Under the pieces are notes generated by a model. The model did no database searches, was not told where the DNA came from, and saw nothing but the letters and a program-made list of their open reading frames with translations. A stretch of 64,000 nucleotides of DNA from assembly GCF_003254395.2 (NCBI RefSeq), contig NC_037645.1, positions 4,827,406-4,891,405 of the forward strand. The letters run 5' to 3'. Each line of letters starts with the position of its first letter. Position 1 is the stretch's first letter. This stretch comes from Apis mellifera. Its lineage: Eukaryota; Arthropoda; Insecta; Hymenoptera; Apidae. The position numbers and the translations under genes were made by a program. Shown here one piece after another: positions 1 to 12,719 of this stretch.

Positions 1-310
1 GTTGAATAATTTCTTAATAATCCATCAATATACACGAACGGGTTAAAAAAAGAAAGATAATTTAACAAAAATTGTAATCGATTCGTTCACGAAAACATAC
101 GGATTAAAAAAAGAGCGTCAAGTAGAATTCCCTATAAAAAAAGACTTCATTCTTCGAAAAATAATTCGTCGTGAAATTTATTTATTTCGTCGAACAATTT
201 TCATCAATTCCTTTTTTTCAATTCTATCAAATTCTAATTTCAAATACATGTAACGAACGAATTCTCATCGATCGATTCGAAAATAAAGCTTCATCGTATT
301 CCCCGCTTTA

Positions 311-340
311 TTTCTTTCTTTCTTTCTTTTTTTTTTTTTT
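311..340. repeat. (TTTC)n and poly-T tract
   Basis: Four TTTC units run into an uninterrupted T tract. It is a simple repeat. Confidence 0.9.
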
Positions 341-790
341 ATTTGTTCCATACAGTATCTGTATATATATATATCATCCAATGTAACAATTGATTCTTGG
401 CTAACGTTGAAAATCCCTCGTCACATAAAAATGAAACGATCCGGTTCGAACTGCCGACACTGTCAATATAGAAAACACTATCGAAAACACTCAGTCGCTT
501 TCAGTTCGAGCCTTCAAAGGAAATCCCTCGCGATATAATCTTCAATAAATCAAGCAACAAACTTTTCAACCGATAGGTTTTTTTTTATTCGTGCGAAAAA
601 ATTTTCTCTATCAAAAATGCGATCCCTTTAATTAATCATTTAAAGAATCATTTTTCTCCCCCTCTCCCCTCTTCCTTCCCCTCGTTTCATTAAATCCCTT
701 GCATCCACTGAAATCCTATTTCAAATTCTTTCCACCACGCGTTTCAAGCTCGGATTATTTCACCACATCGCTTCGAATCCCGATTTCCAA

Positions 791-816
791 TTTTTTTTTT
801 TTTCTTTTTTTTTTTT
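791..816. repeat. poly-T tract
   Basis: About 26 nt of T broken by one C. Confidence 0.9.
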
Positions 817-1230
817 CACTGCATATCTCATCATAGGTGCGCTAGAAATTTCGAACGATGACGAGGTACACGACGCACAATACTTATTTTATCCTGCTTA
901 TCCCGTATTTTTATATATATCGTATATAGTTCAGAAAAGAAAAAAAGAATCACGAAATTTATATACAACATTCCCGAATAATTAATTTCGAAATTTCTGG
1001 AAGATGAATTTTCGTTCGAACAATTTTTCAATTTGTCCCTAATCTTATTTTACCTGACAAAACGATCAATGTATCTCCATTTCTAATTTCTAAAAATTAA
1101 AACGTATGATTCGAAATATTAATTCTTTAAAATAGATCACGAATCAATCGGATAAATATACATTCGATTAATTCTCGAAGAAGGTAATCCAATTAAATGA
1201 TAGGAAGATATTTAATAATTGATTTTCCAG

Positions 1231-1333
1231 CGTCATCTTGCAGTTTTCTCAACTTTCCCATGATTCCAATTCGCTTCCCCTGGCCGAGACGAGGCCTGTC
1301 AACGATTCTTTAAAGATTTCCTTCTCGGAACCG
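1231..1333 (+). CDS. candidate internal exon, unknown protein
   Basis: Two acceptor-type signals lie close together: TTGATTTTCCAG ending at 1230 and CATCTTGCAG ending at 1243. A donor CCG|GTAAGA follows at 1334. The frame from 1232 to 1333 is open for 34 codons (translation begins VILQFSQLSHDS and ends LKISFSEP), with a stop just before the acceptor (1220) and another just after the donor (1340), so openness matches the proposed exon. The short acceptor would give a 90-nt exon of exactly 30 codons. The segment is richer in C and G than its flanks. No family is recognised. An open run of this length is not rare by chance, so this stays a proposal. Confidence 0.22.
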
Positions 1334-1339
1334 GTAAGA

Positions 1340-4300
1340 TGAACGCGCGTACGTCGCCATTTATGCGGCGCTGCACTCGCGGAGTGAGGCACGAATACCC
1401 ATCGGCACGAATGCACGTGTTACGGATGTAAACGGTGAGCGTGGCGGTGAATTTAAAATCAGGGAATAAGTTGCACGATCGGGCCGCCTCTTCGGCCGCT
1501 CTCTCTCCCGACTCCGCATCGGATCCCCATTTCTCTACACGAATTTTTTCCTCCCTTTCCTTCCTTTTTTTCTTTCTCCCTTTCTTTTTTCTGTTCTCGT
1601 CCACCATCTTTCGCTCTCCAACTTCTGTTTCCAAAGCGTAATTGCACGGTGTTGTTACACGGTGTTGTGCAGGTTTGAGGAATACGAAATCGCGGTGTAA
1701 AATGTGGGGATATCCCGCCACGGTGGTGTTTCTCGTGATCGTTCGCCTTCTTCCCAAGTTTTAAGGGGGAGGTAACATTATGGCGGCCGAGTTTATTGGC
1801 GCTGAGGATCGTTTCGCTGTACGGGACCCGAGTTTTACGACGCGAGTACAATTATTCCGAGTTTCCTTTTTTTTTTTCTTTTTTCCCCCCGTATCTTCCT
1901 CCCTTTTTGTTCCTCCCATTTTTGCCATTTATGCCGACGGGAACTTTAAATCGTTATCGGGATGACTTTTCTACGATAATTTTATTAATGAAATTTTTAC
2001 GGAGCTTTGAAGGAAATGAATCGATCAATAATTCATTTCGTTCGACAATTTTGGTGAATAATCTGAATTAGGTAACAAAAATTAGATTGAAATTTATACG
2101 ATAAATTATCAAGAGTACGTTCGATGTTCTTTTCTTTTATCGGAGCATGCTTCAAAGGTATGCGGCGAAACGTGAATCATTAAAGCATCTTCGTATCTTT
2201 ATTCGGCCTAAGCAATTATCACGAGGGTCGAAAGTCTTGGCGTGATAACAGCGTCATCGAAGGGGAGGAGGATTCGTTACAGTCGAACGAGCGGCGATCA
2301 ACGTGGAACGCGACGACGCGAGATGCAATTGCGAGTGCAAAGCTCATTACAGAGTACGGGGAAGAATAATTAGCTTGTTCATAATTAACGAGTGCGCCGG
2401 ATACCGCGATCGTTGCGCCACCCTCGCGAGGATGCAAGAGGATTTATTCTTTCGCTATCTTATTCACGCGTTTGTGCCTAGGTTAATTCGAAGAGGAATG
2501 CTTCAACAACTTTTCTAACTCTCGAAGAAGAATAACAACAGAATAAGAAAGGATGACAAAGGATCGAAAAGTTGGATCAAGTTTAATGAATTTAACGAAT
2601 TGTTTTATTGGCAAATTTGAGGAGAAAGGATAAAATAAAAGACAAAAGAGGGGGGGGACAGCCGATTTAATAAACGAAAAATTATGATCAAATTAATTTA
2701 AACTCTATTGACTTTCAATTCGTGAAGGGACTTGAATCGAAACTTCTTAATCGTATAAACCAATTACGAAAGAATTGTTATTGGCAAACTCATTCGAAAC
2801 TATTAAATAGATTTTACAGTTTTGATTAAAGTTTCGTGTTTGTTCGACGAAACGATTATCGAGTTAATAGAATTTCTTTCGGCCTCCCTCTATAGCCGGG
2901 GCTATTTTCATTCCGTAACGATACCCATCCCGCTTTGAAACGACGTTATCGATTGTTCGAAAGATAGTTTGTTAATTCTGAAAGAATGGAGAAAAAGAGT
3001 GAGAGAAAAAGAGAGAAACGCACGATCCTTTTAAGAATTCTTTGGAAGGAATCACAATCGTCAAAGGGGCTGGTTCGTTATAATTGAACGGTCAGTGATC
3101 GAAGACTATACTAATGGCTGTAATTGAAGTGTAAAACTCTCTTGTCGCGTTCCACGACAAAGAGTAATTACCACTAACAAAGTAACGAATACTTGTTGGC
3201 GGAGTTTCGTTTAATTAACCCCTTTCGTCGCTTATTAGGAGAACTATTGTCACGGACGAGCTGGAACAATGTCCTGTCGACGACAGCCTGTCATTCCGTA
3301 ATTCGATAGCGGGGGGAAAATCGATCTACGAGCAAATATCTTGTTGTTTATTAGACGCATTATATCGCCTTTTAAATCTTTTATCAAGTTCTAGTGAACG
3401 AGTTTCATTGAATACATCTGAAGGAGTAAAATTTCATGGAATTTAAGATTTATCATCTTAAATATTATTGGAAAAAATATTTTATTATATTTCAATATTT
3501 CATGCTCATTTTAAATATATATTTACATATATATACGTTTGTATATTTACATTTGGTCGCAATATGGTTGCAAATAAGCAAAATTTGAATAATAATTTAT
3601 TTCATCAGCTAAATATGATAACGAGTATTTTATTGTGAATATTTCGTACGTTTATTTAAATTTTAATATAGATGCATAAACATTTGGAAATGGAATTATC
3701 GCGAACGGATAGGAGAGAAAAAAAAAAAAGAAGAAATTACAAAAATTTGGAAAATGGAGAAATGGAGAATGGCGAACGATTCGTTTATTTCATTTTTGAT
3801 GGACTTACGCTTTACATTTTATTTTTACAGTTTACACCATGGATACATTTTATACTTTTCAATCGTGTGTGTATCTATCGGAATGAGAGATTATCCGAAC
3901 GAGTTTATCGGTTGACACGAAAAATCGAGAAATCATGTCATTCGTTGCACATTTGATTGCACCGACACCGACAAGGATCGATCGATCAGCCGTGTTTAAC
4001 CCTATCATTGACAACGCTGCTTATACATATATATATATATATATGGGATTATATACATATTCGCGAGCTGTTTAAAAATGAAAAATTTACTCGGAAAGAA
4101 TTCAAATATTTGCCAAACTCTATATGCGTTTCAAAAATTTATCCTTTTTTTTTCGCGTTTTAAAATTTATATATTGATTTATCAACGTTATCTCGTGTTT
4201 TTATTAGAAATAATTAAATTTATTTAAAAATTATTCAACGATCCCTATTTATATATATACATATCACAAATTTATTCTCTCTTTATAGTTGTAAAATTTA

Positions 4301-5029
4301 TACGAATTTGAACAATTCATTCATCAAAAATCCACGTTGCATATGTTTATCGATTATATTTAATGAAAAAAAATTTGTTTCATTTCAACAATTATGCAAT
4401 TATTGGTACGGAATAAAATAAATAATAATCGACTTGTTCGTTGATTGCCAAGTTGATCAAGTTTCAATGTCTTCAATCCTTCAATCTCTCGCGTTTCCCC
4501 GGACGATCTCGAAATCCAATATTTTCGAAAATAATTCTTTGAGAAGAAACACGACATTTGTTTCAGTAACTTTTCAATCGGCCGATGAACCGTAATAATG
4601 GAAAAGCAAATTGCTCGTAGAAATTTATTTCATACCAAGAGCTAATGGGATGAGAGGAGGCGGAGTAAGGAACGTGTGGTCTATCGTAAATTTTTATTAT
4701 ATTCCTCCGGGGTCAAAGGAGGGGGGGAACTTCGATAAAATGATTCCATTTTTCCATTGTAGAGTCAAACGTGGAAAGATACTGGCCGCTCATATTTTTG
4801 TCCACGCGACAAAAAGATTTTTATCGGGGAACAGTTTCCTTTTCAATTCGAGAGGACGATTCCTACGTGAACCGATTTTCCGAGTCCTCCCCTTCCGATA
4901 AAGGGAGGACGTACGGTGTTTGCCGATTACACCGATTGCCAGCTTGAATTTAAAATCCTCGATTTTGAGAGCTATCAATTTTTCCCGCGATCCTTTTGCG
5001 ACGAGTTTATCGGGATATTAGAACGATGG
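1340..5029. other. non-coding DNA, no gene seen
   Basis: Open frames of up to 152 codons occur near 1.3-1.85 kb on both strands. They overlap each other over a pyrimidine-rich stretch (1540-1600) and contain low-complexity K/E/R or S/F runs, so they are judged spurious. A (TA)n run lies at 4025-4044. The remainder is AT-rich, with some GC-richer patches at 2.2-2.45 kb and around 2.9-3.3 kb. Confidence 0.65.
4025..4044. repeat. (TA)n microsatellite
   Basis: An alternating AT run of about 20 nt. Confidence 0.9.
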
Positions 5030-5258
5030 AGATATATCGTTGTTTAATCTTCTCGAAGGAATCGAACGATTTCTCGAGGCCACATTTTAAGACAGATTAA
5101 AAGAAGAGGAAATAACTTTAATTTTCTATTAGAAATTTAACCATAGAGATATCGTTGTTTAATCTTCTCGAAGGAATCGAACGATTTCTCGAGGTCACAT
5201 TTTAAGACGGAATAAAAGAAAAAGGAATAATTTTAATTTTCTTAAAATAGAAATTTAA
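5030..5258 (+). repeat. two-copy tandem duplication, period 115 bp
   Basis: The unit starting GAGATAT...CGTTGTTTAATC at about 5030 is repeated from about 5145. The word AATCTTCTCG recurs at 5046 and 5161, giving the 115-bp period. The copies differ at a modest number of positions and small indels. Each copy carries an imperfect inverted repeat, AGGAATCG-AA-CGATTTCT flanked by TCGA/CGA (5053-5077 and 5168-5192). No coding frame spans the array. Confidence 0.9.
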
Positions 5259-7069
5259 CGATTTGAAAAGTTATGAAAAATTTAAATTATAACATTTCTT
5301 ATGTAAATTCTGTGTATTCGAAGAGAACTGAAGATTTTGATGCAATGATTCTCGAAATATCGAATTATGAAATCAATTTTTCTTCATCCTACTATAACCC
5401 AAAGTTTAGAAATTTGAATTTAGAAAAATACTTAGCGTGTCTAACTCTTCTGTTATATTCAAAAGGAAATTAGAATTTAGCGTGTGATTCATCGACGAAT
5501 AAAAATAGGATCATAATTCGTGACGCGAGATAATTATTCGAAGGAATCATGGCGTTTTTCTCCATTGGCAAAAAGATTCCGTTCCCTGATTCGAATAGGT
5601 CAGACCAACGGCCTACATGCTCGACCTGGTGCCCAGGCCCGTAGATCTCCGTGTCTCGATCGTTTTATTTGGCAGAGGAGGTGGTCGTCGAACCATCGGG
5701 CAGAACAATGGTCCATTTCACCGGGTACAAGCCGCTCGTCGCTCTCGTTCCTTCGTCTCGTGTTCGCGTTCCTGCGGTTCCCGATCCGGCCTCCCATTGC
5801 AAATTGCGTTTCGCGCCGATGCAAGAGCTTCGCCCAACCTAAGCTTATTTTCCCTGATAGACGATATTCTTTAATCGAATCGAGATTGTAGATTTTTTTG
5901 TTGGAAAATTGCTCGTCCTCGTTTCTTCGAAAATTTATTATTTCTTTCGAGTCGAAAATTAGATTCTACGATCAAAAATTGATTTTCACGACACAAAAAT
6001 TTTATTTCGTGAGAATAGTCTGCCTCTTGAAGATTTGTCGAAGATACGGTTATTTTATTTATTTATATTTTTATTTCGAGTTTAGAATAAGAGTTTGTTA
6101 TATAAATAGAGTGGAATTCTTCGGAAAAGATGAAAAGTTTGTAGAAAACGTACTCGAGTCTAGGTTAAAAATTATATTAAAAAAAAAAAAAAGCGAAAGA
6201 CAATCTAGGTGACAAGCGTTACCCGACTAATTCCATCGGCAAACGAGAGATAAGTAAGAATGCAAACAATATTGTACTACTTTCTCCACGAGTGTAAAAC
6301 GTCCTTAAATATTGGAACAAGCTACCATTTGACGTTTACCATAAAAATCGTTATGGCAAACGATTGAGAGAGCGAAAGAGAAAAGATTCTCAAGATCTAA
6401 ACCTGCATATATTTAGAAGATGATGAAAGATTGAAAAAAAAAGAATTCTTGGACTTGGATAAGACTTGGAAAGAATAGAATATCTACAAAAGATTGGAAT
6501 CAACGATATTTAAATAAGAAACTATTTGTAACTTTGAAAATATATCCTTCACGCTTATATCAGAACCTTCCTTATTTATTTGGAAATAAAAAAAGTACAT
6601 CTGTCTTAAAAGATTATGAATGATGTTTTCTCTAAATCGTTCCATGTAACTTTGCACAAACACGAGACAAAGTCCTCGAATCCACTAATTTTAATCACGA
6701 TTTTTACAGAATACAGTGAAAAGATGGATATACGACTAACAACATTGGAGGATGCATGAATATTTCTCCTTGTTCTCTGAAAAAAGACAATGTCGTTAAC
6801 GCGAGCTCGGGTTGGAAACGAGGTGGACAAGAGGAGGAAGAGGGGAGGGGGAGCGGGGGTTTCCCCGTATGTGGGTCAGGGCTTTAAAAAAGTTCTAAAT
6901 ATGAATGCGAACGGATGAAGTAGGAAAGGATGTAAAGACGTAAAGGTAGCAAAAGAGTTGAAGCTGAAAGGCAGTTCGTTAGGGCGGACAGTGATAAGCG
7001 GGTCAACAGGATACGATGAGCTTTATAAATGTAGAAAGCGAGAAACGGTCGAAAAGAGTCACTCTTCCC

Positions 7070-7113
7070 TTCTTCTTCTTCTTCTTTCTTTTTCTTCTTC
7101 TTCTTCTTCTTTC
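7070..7113. repeat. (TTC)n microsatellite
   Basis: Imperfect TTC repeat of about 44 nt, an uninterrupted pyrimidine tract. Confidence 0.9.
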
Positions 7114-7810
7114 CACCACGCAACGTGCTCCAGGAAAATATTCACCGGTTTGAAATTTCGGCGGAAATTGAGAGCAAATAAATATATGATGTATTTCCAA
7201 GTTCTATAATTCATTCATCTATGGTTCCAATGATTCTTATTCTCGTTCCTCCTTCTGTTCACAAATGACGTGATATCGCGAATGGTTCGAGTAAAGTAGT
7301 TCGTGTGAACACTCTCCTCTCTCCTCTTCGCGATATATTCCCTCGAAAGATCGAAAATTTTTCGAAAATCGTTAAGATAAATCAGAAAGAGAAGCTTCGA
7401 GAAGTAAAATTTTTAATCGAAAGTCCTTCTTTTAATCTCCTCTCTTTTATCTTCACTAAATCGATCCATCGATGAATCTTCCATCAATCTATCCATTAGA
7501 AAAATATCCTTTTAAGAACATTTTAATCAAAAATTGGAATTTTCGAGAAGTACGATCGATTTAATCGAGTTGGAAAACCGCAAATCTTTCTGGGTTGGTC
7601 GAATAATCGGTGGAACAACCAGCATCGATTAACCTTGGTTGGCGATCGGTGGAGGCGCGGACGGGATCCCTCTCGATCGTGTGTCCGTCGTTGAGCCGGG
7701 GCGCAACAATGGCGATTACACGCCGCGTTCATTGTGCACGGTATTTGAGCGACAAAATGAGCGTGCATCGGACGAGTCTGTTAGCCAGGCGACAGGTCGA
7801 CGATCCACAG

Positions 7811-7828
7811 TTCTCTCTCTCTCTCTCC
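7811..7828. repeat. (CT)n microsatellite
   Basis: Short CT run. Confidence 0.85.
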
Positions 7829-8402
7829 CTTCTCCCCCTGCGTTGCCTCTTTCTCTGCAGTTGGCAGGAAATAATTAAAAATAAATTGTACAGACCGGGT
7901 CGGAGGCCGGATAATCAGCGCAAAGCGTTTCGCCTTACCAATTATACCCGGACGGATAACGATTTTGCCCTGTAACGATATTACTTGCTATAACATCGTT
8001 ACGTCCCCGTCGTAACGCGACGTTAAAAAAAAAGAAAAAGCGCCTCTCCTCGATTCCGGCCTACTCCCTGACCCACTCCCCTCTCCCTCCCCCGGACGTC
8101 ATCGTCCGTCGTGATCATTTCTTCCTCTTATTTTTATATTTCAATTTGTACTTCTCCCTCCTCTTTTCTCTTTCCTTTTCTCTTTATATTTCCCCTCCTT
8201 CCTCTCTTTTCATCATCATCGTCGAGCCTCTTCATTACGAAAGATTGGAAAGATTGGGGGAGAGGAGGGAGATGAACGGTTCACCGGCCGTCAATGCCCC
8301 GTTATAAATTTTGATCGGGCTCGGCTCGAAATTGGGCTGCCCCCGAAATTCCCTGTATCGAGGGTTTTTGATAATTGTGCCACGGAGTACGGTACTCTTC
8401 CT

Positions 8403-8418
8403 CTGTCTGTCTGTCTGT
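8403..8418. repeat. (CTGT)4 microsatellite
   Basis: Four CTGT units. They also form part of the pyrimidine tract before the acceptor-type site at 8430. Confidence 0.85.
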
Positions 8419-8430
8419 GGTGCTTTGCAG

Positions 8431-8493
8431 TTGAAGTTCAAAGAGAATTTTTTCGCTGGAAATGGACGAGGTTACGCACAGATTGAAGTTTAG
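8431..8493 (+). CDS. candidate C-terminal coding segment, unknown protein
   Basis: A long pyrimidine/CTGT tract leads into GCTTTGCAG at 8430. The frame after it reads LKFKENFFAGNGRGYAQIEV and stops at TAG (8491-8493). The same frame is open upstream to an ATG at 8311, giving a 60-codon frame whose middle is hydrophobic and Cys-rich. So this could be a terminal exon or the end of a small open frame. A second acceptor-type site, with a T/C tract ending TCTCGCAG at 8590, lies 100 nt downstream. No canonical AATAAA is seen close by. No family is recognised. Confidence 0.17.
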   Translation: MKFKENFFAGNGRGYAQIEV

Positions 8494-8599
8494 AGAAAAA
8501 GAACTCTTGTAATACGATTTTTGTGCATGCGGTTTTGAGAATTTTTACGAAAATGTAATTTCACAATTTGTTTTTTTCTTTTTCTCGCAGGATTTGAAT

Positions 8600-11500
8600 A
8601 ATCGATTATTATATGGAGGTTTAATTTAAGATCGTTAAATTGAAATTGTAAATTTATATATATTTTTTTCTGTTTGTTATTCGTACTCGATTGTATACAA
8701 CTTTTGTTTTCTAAATTCTCGTTTATTTACGATCGATTATTAATCGAACAATTTGTCTTTACATAATTTGATCAATTTGTTCGAGAAAAGAAAATTTACT
8801 TATTCTACAAGAATTAGCAAGAATTGCAAGGATAAAGAAAAGAATTTGTTCCCTGAACGAGTGTTCAGCATCAACTGTAGTAGAAACTTCTTGAGAAAGA
8901 AATTTGACAAAATCATTGAAACTTTCCCGTTGTTGTGTTGAAACAAAATTTACATACCCTTGTAAAACTTGAGAGTCAGTCCACCAAAGTGGATTAAGCG
9001 ACACCGTAACCATTATCCACTTAAAAACTCGTTTCGCGTATCGTTTATTCGCGAAAAGGAAAAAAAAGAGAAAGGAACAGAAGACAGAGAGAGAGAAAGA
9101 GAGAGGGGTTCGAAATTTATTTCTCTCGAATGAATCGCGTCTCCTTCTCGAGATTTATTACCGATCTCTTGTCACGATGAATTCTTTCGTCGCGGGAAGC
9201 ATTGAGCGGCAGTCACGTGACCTCCCCTCGAAAGAAACGGCGAGCTACAATCACGTTAGTTTTCATTAGAATATCGAGGAATGCAGTCGCCTCGGTTTCT
9301 GCCGTAACGACGAACAGCCGTGTCACGTCGCTATACGATGGAATAACGAAGAACACGATTCGTCGCGGCATTCAAAATCACTTTGCTGTGCAACCCTTGT
9401 TGCGCACTTAAGAGGAATCATGTCTCACGACATTCTTTTCTCCCGACGAGAGAGACGAAGAGAGAGAGGGGGGAAGAAGAGGGAGAGAGAGAGAAGGACA
9501 CACAGCACTGACCCTCTTTTTCCTTGCAATATTCGGAACAACTTTGAGAGTACAATTATTTCTTAAAGAGCTTCGCGATTTCTACGAGGATCGTTATGCT
9601 CGAGTGCTCGTAATCGATTTTATCTCTCTCTCGAACCCGTGCTGTTAAACGCTGAAATCCAATAGACCTCCCTTCCCCCCCTCTTTTTTTTTTCTTATTT
9701 GCACTCTCGACGAATTGGGATCGAAAATTGTCTTTCGACGAATGATGAATTTTATTCTATAAATAGGCTTTGTTAACTGCATGTTGGAATGTGCAAGTTC
9801 CAAGATATCCTTTTCTATAAAATTCCATGAAATTGTGCGTATATATTCTTCTATATAAATCACACTGACAAGTAAGTACTAATATAGTTATTTATAGATT
9901 GGTATTTTTAATTCAATTCTTATTATATATAAAAAAAATATCAAAATTTCATTATATTTGTTATAATTATTCCAATATTTCTAATGCATTCAAAATAAAA
10001 AAAATTGTAATGTTATTTAATAAGTATTATACAGCAATAATTAAAAAGTATTGCAATATAATACTTCAAGTAATTTAATATTTTCCACTCTATTTTATTT
10101 TCAAAATATCAAATTTTAATAGTAATACGTTAACATAATTAGAACTTGCTACAATAAAAACTTGAAAACAATTAACTCGATTATTGTTAACAAACACACC
10201 TTGTTTTCGTAGCAACATTTTCTTCCATCACGGGATGTAAGACTAAAAAATTATTCTTAATCTTGAGTAGTTAAACAGCGGAGTGGAACCGACAAATGGT
10301 AGATGTTAGATCGTTAGATCGTTTGATCGAGATTTTTTTATCACGGAACCGAAGCAAAGAGGAACGACAATCAAATCGAACTGGATCACGACTTGAACCC
10401 CCCCGGTTAAAGAGGTTCTTGTGTTCCCCGCGCCAGTTTCCAGACGTCCCGTTTCGTGAATTTTTTTCCACGAGGCCACGAGTGCCACGTAACAATGGCG
10501 TTTCCTCGGTGCCAGGTCGGAGTCACTTAGCCCTCGACGTGCATCGATTGGCGGGGGAACCAATCACGGATAATTAATAGCCCGGTCTCTATCGATCGGA
10601 ATCGACGCAAGGGGATCCGGGGTGCGACGAGCACAATAGCACGGTAATTGCTTTAATACTTATAAGTTGGTCCGATACGAGTATCGTGCTCTATCAAAAT
10701 GGGAATGATAGATGCTCTCTGTGGTACTGTTATACAACGTGCTCTGAAAGTAGAAAGTAGTTACTTTGCTTGGAAGATTTCTTTTTCGATGCGGAGATGG
10801 ATCCTTGTTTCGGATTGTTAGATTAGGATGGAAGTTTAAGAAATATTAATTAGAAACGAGAGATTTTGTTCATTTCGTTATGATAATAGTTTTCTTTTTA
10901 TTAGAAGATTTATTAGAACGAATTTTTATTTTAATTTTTCTTTTTTTTTTTTAATTGGAGAAAGAGAAGTATGAAATGTTGGGTTAGGTTGGGTTTTGAA
11001 GATTGGAATGGTTGAAATTTTCGTTGAAATAGGTGATGGAGTATAGGTTCGATTAATGAAAAAAATATTTAAGGGAATATTTTCAAGTATTGTTAAGAAA
11101 AATCATACATGAAATGCAAAGAGTTTTCATTATAATAAGTAACGTGTATATATATGTGGAGATGAGTTTTTCGAATGGTTTAAATTTAAAGAGATGATTT
11201 TTATTTTTTAAATAAATCTTCCGCTTGAACACTTTTTATTTTACGTGTTTTATATTGATTTATAGGAATTGATTGGGTCATGTTTGGCTTTTCAACCATT
11301 TAAAAAAAGATGAAAGGTATTTACCGTACACGAGCATGTCTGATTTTTCACATTGCTTAAATACACTATGTTTCTATGTTTTTCGTAGCATGGAAACATG
11401 ATTACATAGCTCTTTGAGGCAACAAATTCTAACCACTAGATAAAACATCGAAATATACCGTGTTGATTTTTCGAGGCATCGAAAATCACAGTTATGTTGC

Positions 11501-11985
11501 TCTTTCTTTTTTTTTTTTTTTTAAAAAAAAGATTATCGATAAATATTAAAATAAAACAACGAATTTTCTACGATTAGATTTATAAAGTAAAAAAAAAAGT
11601 AGTTCCAGATATCTTTCATGTGTGAAATCTTTGTTCCGCTTAATGACAATGGATTGGAATTTTTGAAAAATCGATCGGTATCCTTGATGGAATGTGCATA
11701 GACGTACGTTTTTCACGCGAATTCTTCGAAATCCTTTCCTTCCATAAAAGTTTTCTCAGAATATTTCATGCATCGCATCTTCTATATCGATATCCCGATA
11801 GAATATTCGTTATTTCCTTAATCGAAAAAAAAATTAATTCAAATTAATGAGACAATTTATCAATGAAATTATATTATATTTTTTTTCGAAAAGGAAAGAA
11901 AACAGTTTAATTGATTAAAAAAACCAAATCTATAAAAATACAAAATTCTATCTAAAAGGAAATCCTTTATCATTTTTTCCAAGAA
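8600..11985. other. AT-rich non-coding DNA, no gene seen
   Basis: The stretch has GA-rich tracts at 9085-9107 and 9448-9497, a very AT-rich section at 9.88-10.2 kb, and a GC-richer patch at 10.27-10.65 kb with overlapping open frames on opposite strands. The rest is AT-rich with short poly-T/poly-A runs. None of the open frames (up to 93 codons) looks like a known protein. Confidence 0.65.
9448..9497. repeat. GA-rich tract
   Basis: About 50 nt of nearly pure purine dominated by GA dinucleotides. GA-rich tracts of this kind can bind GAGA-type factors in insects; binding here is inference. Confidence 0.8.
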
Positions 11986-11988
11986 TAA

Positions 11989-12080
11989 AAAGAGCGAATA
12001 TTATTCACCAAAGATACATTTTAACGTAATTAAAATTTATTTATATAAAAAAAAACATTAAAGGGAAATATTCGCTCTTT
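11989..12080. repeat. 14-bp perfect inverted repeat, 64-nt spacer
   Basis: AAAGAGCGAATATT (11989-12002) is the exact reverse complement of AATATTCGCTCTTT (12067-12080). The spacer is very AT-rich and holds a smaller inverted pair, TTTTAA/TTAAAA. It could form a foldback hairpin or be a remnant of a very small inverted-repeat element. No clear target-site duplication is seen at the edges. Confidence 0.85.
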
Positions 12081-12660
12081 ATACAAATATTTGAAGAGGA
12101 ATTAAAAAAAATATCATCGAAAAAACAAAATAAATTCAGTACAAATTTCATAATTTAATCCATCAAAAAAAAAAAATCTAATATCCTATTTCAAAAATCC
12201 TCGAAAAAAAAAAAGCAAAAAAAAAATCTCGTTCTGGCATTCACACACTTCAAACAAAACTACCTCTTCGTGCAAAAATGCATTTCCTTTCCAAAGTTCG
12301 AAAGCAAAATATACGCTCATACCATCCCCTCCCCGTTCCCACTCTCTAGATTATTAACTTTGAATTACTTAACGCGCACCTGGTCGAGGATATCAACGAT
12401 ACACCCTGTATATATTTATAGGAACGCCCATTCGAATGGCTCCCACGCGACCAGAGAAAAAGCTCGTTACCGTGACTTTCTAGATCCTCGTTTTCCGCCT
12501 CTGTCGTGTCTTCCTCTCTCAAACACCCTCCCTCCCTCTCTCTCTCTCTCTCTCTTTCTCCCTTTGCCTCCACCACGATCTCTTCCCTTTCTCGTTCAAT
12601 TACACGGCTAAGGTAATGATTGATATGCGGGTTATCGAGCTCGCCAAGATCTCATTCCAT
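12081..12660. other. non-coding DNA with A-tracts and CT repeat
   Basis: A-rich runs (12.1-12.23 kb) are followed by a pyrimidine-rich segment with a (CT)n run at 12527-12561. A 113-codon frame across it is a translation of CT repeats and is discounted. Confidence 0.65.
12527..12561. repeat. (CT)n microsatellite
   Basis: CT/CCT-rich run of about 35 nt. Confidence 0.85.

Positions 12661-12664
<4 letters not shown>

Positions 12665-12716
<52 letters not shown>
12665..12716. repeat. (CT)n microsatellite, about 52 nt
   Basis: Almost uninterrupted CT dinucleotides with one TTT break, one of the two longest such runs in the window. Confidence 0.95.
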
Positions 12717-12719
12717 ATG

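Larger units (their letters stand above)
1..1222. other. AT-rich non-coding DNA
   Basis: No gene is seen. The stretch holds a TTTC/poly-T tract, a short (TA)n run near 361-373 and a second poly-T tract near 791-816. The open frames here (up to 71 codons) are phenylalanine- and serine-rich translations of T-rich DNA and look spurious. Confidence 0.7.
5260..8400. other. non-coding DNA with GC-richer patches
   Basis: Two GC-richer, non-repetitive patches (5.57-5.84 kb and 7.6-7.97 kb) have overlapping open frames on both strands but no family signature. Each contains ACAATGG, a SOX-type core (near 5704 and 7708). A (TTC)n tract lies at 7070-7113 and a (CT)n tract at 7811-7828. A G-rich stretch at 6838-6868 has several GGGG runs. 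Nothing else is seen. Confidence 0.6.

Noticed and set aside
1299..1757. 152-codon minus frame with K/E/R-rich middle.
   Set aside because: The charged run is the reverse of a T/C-rich tract and two other long frames overlap it.
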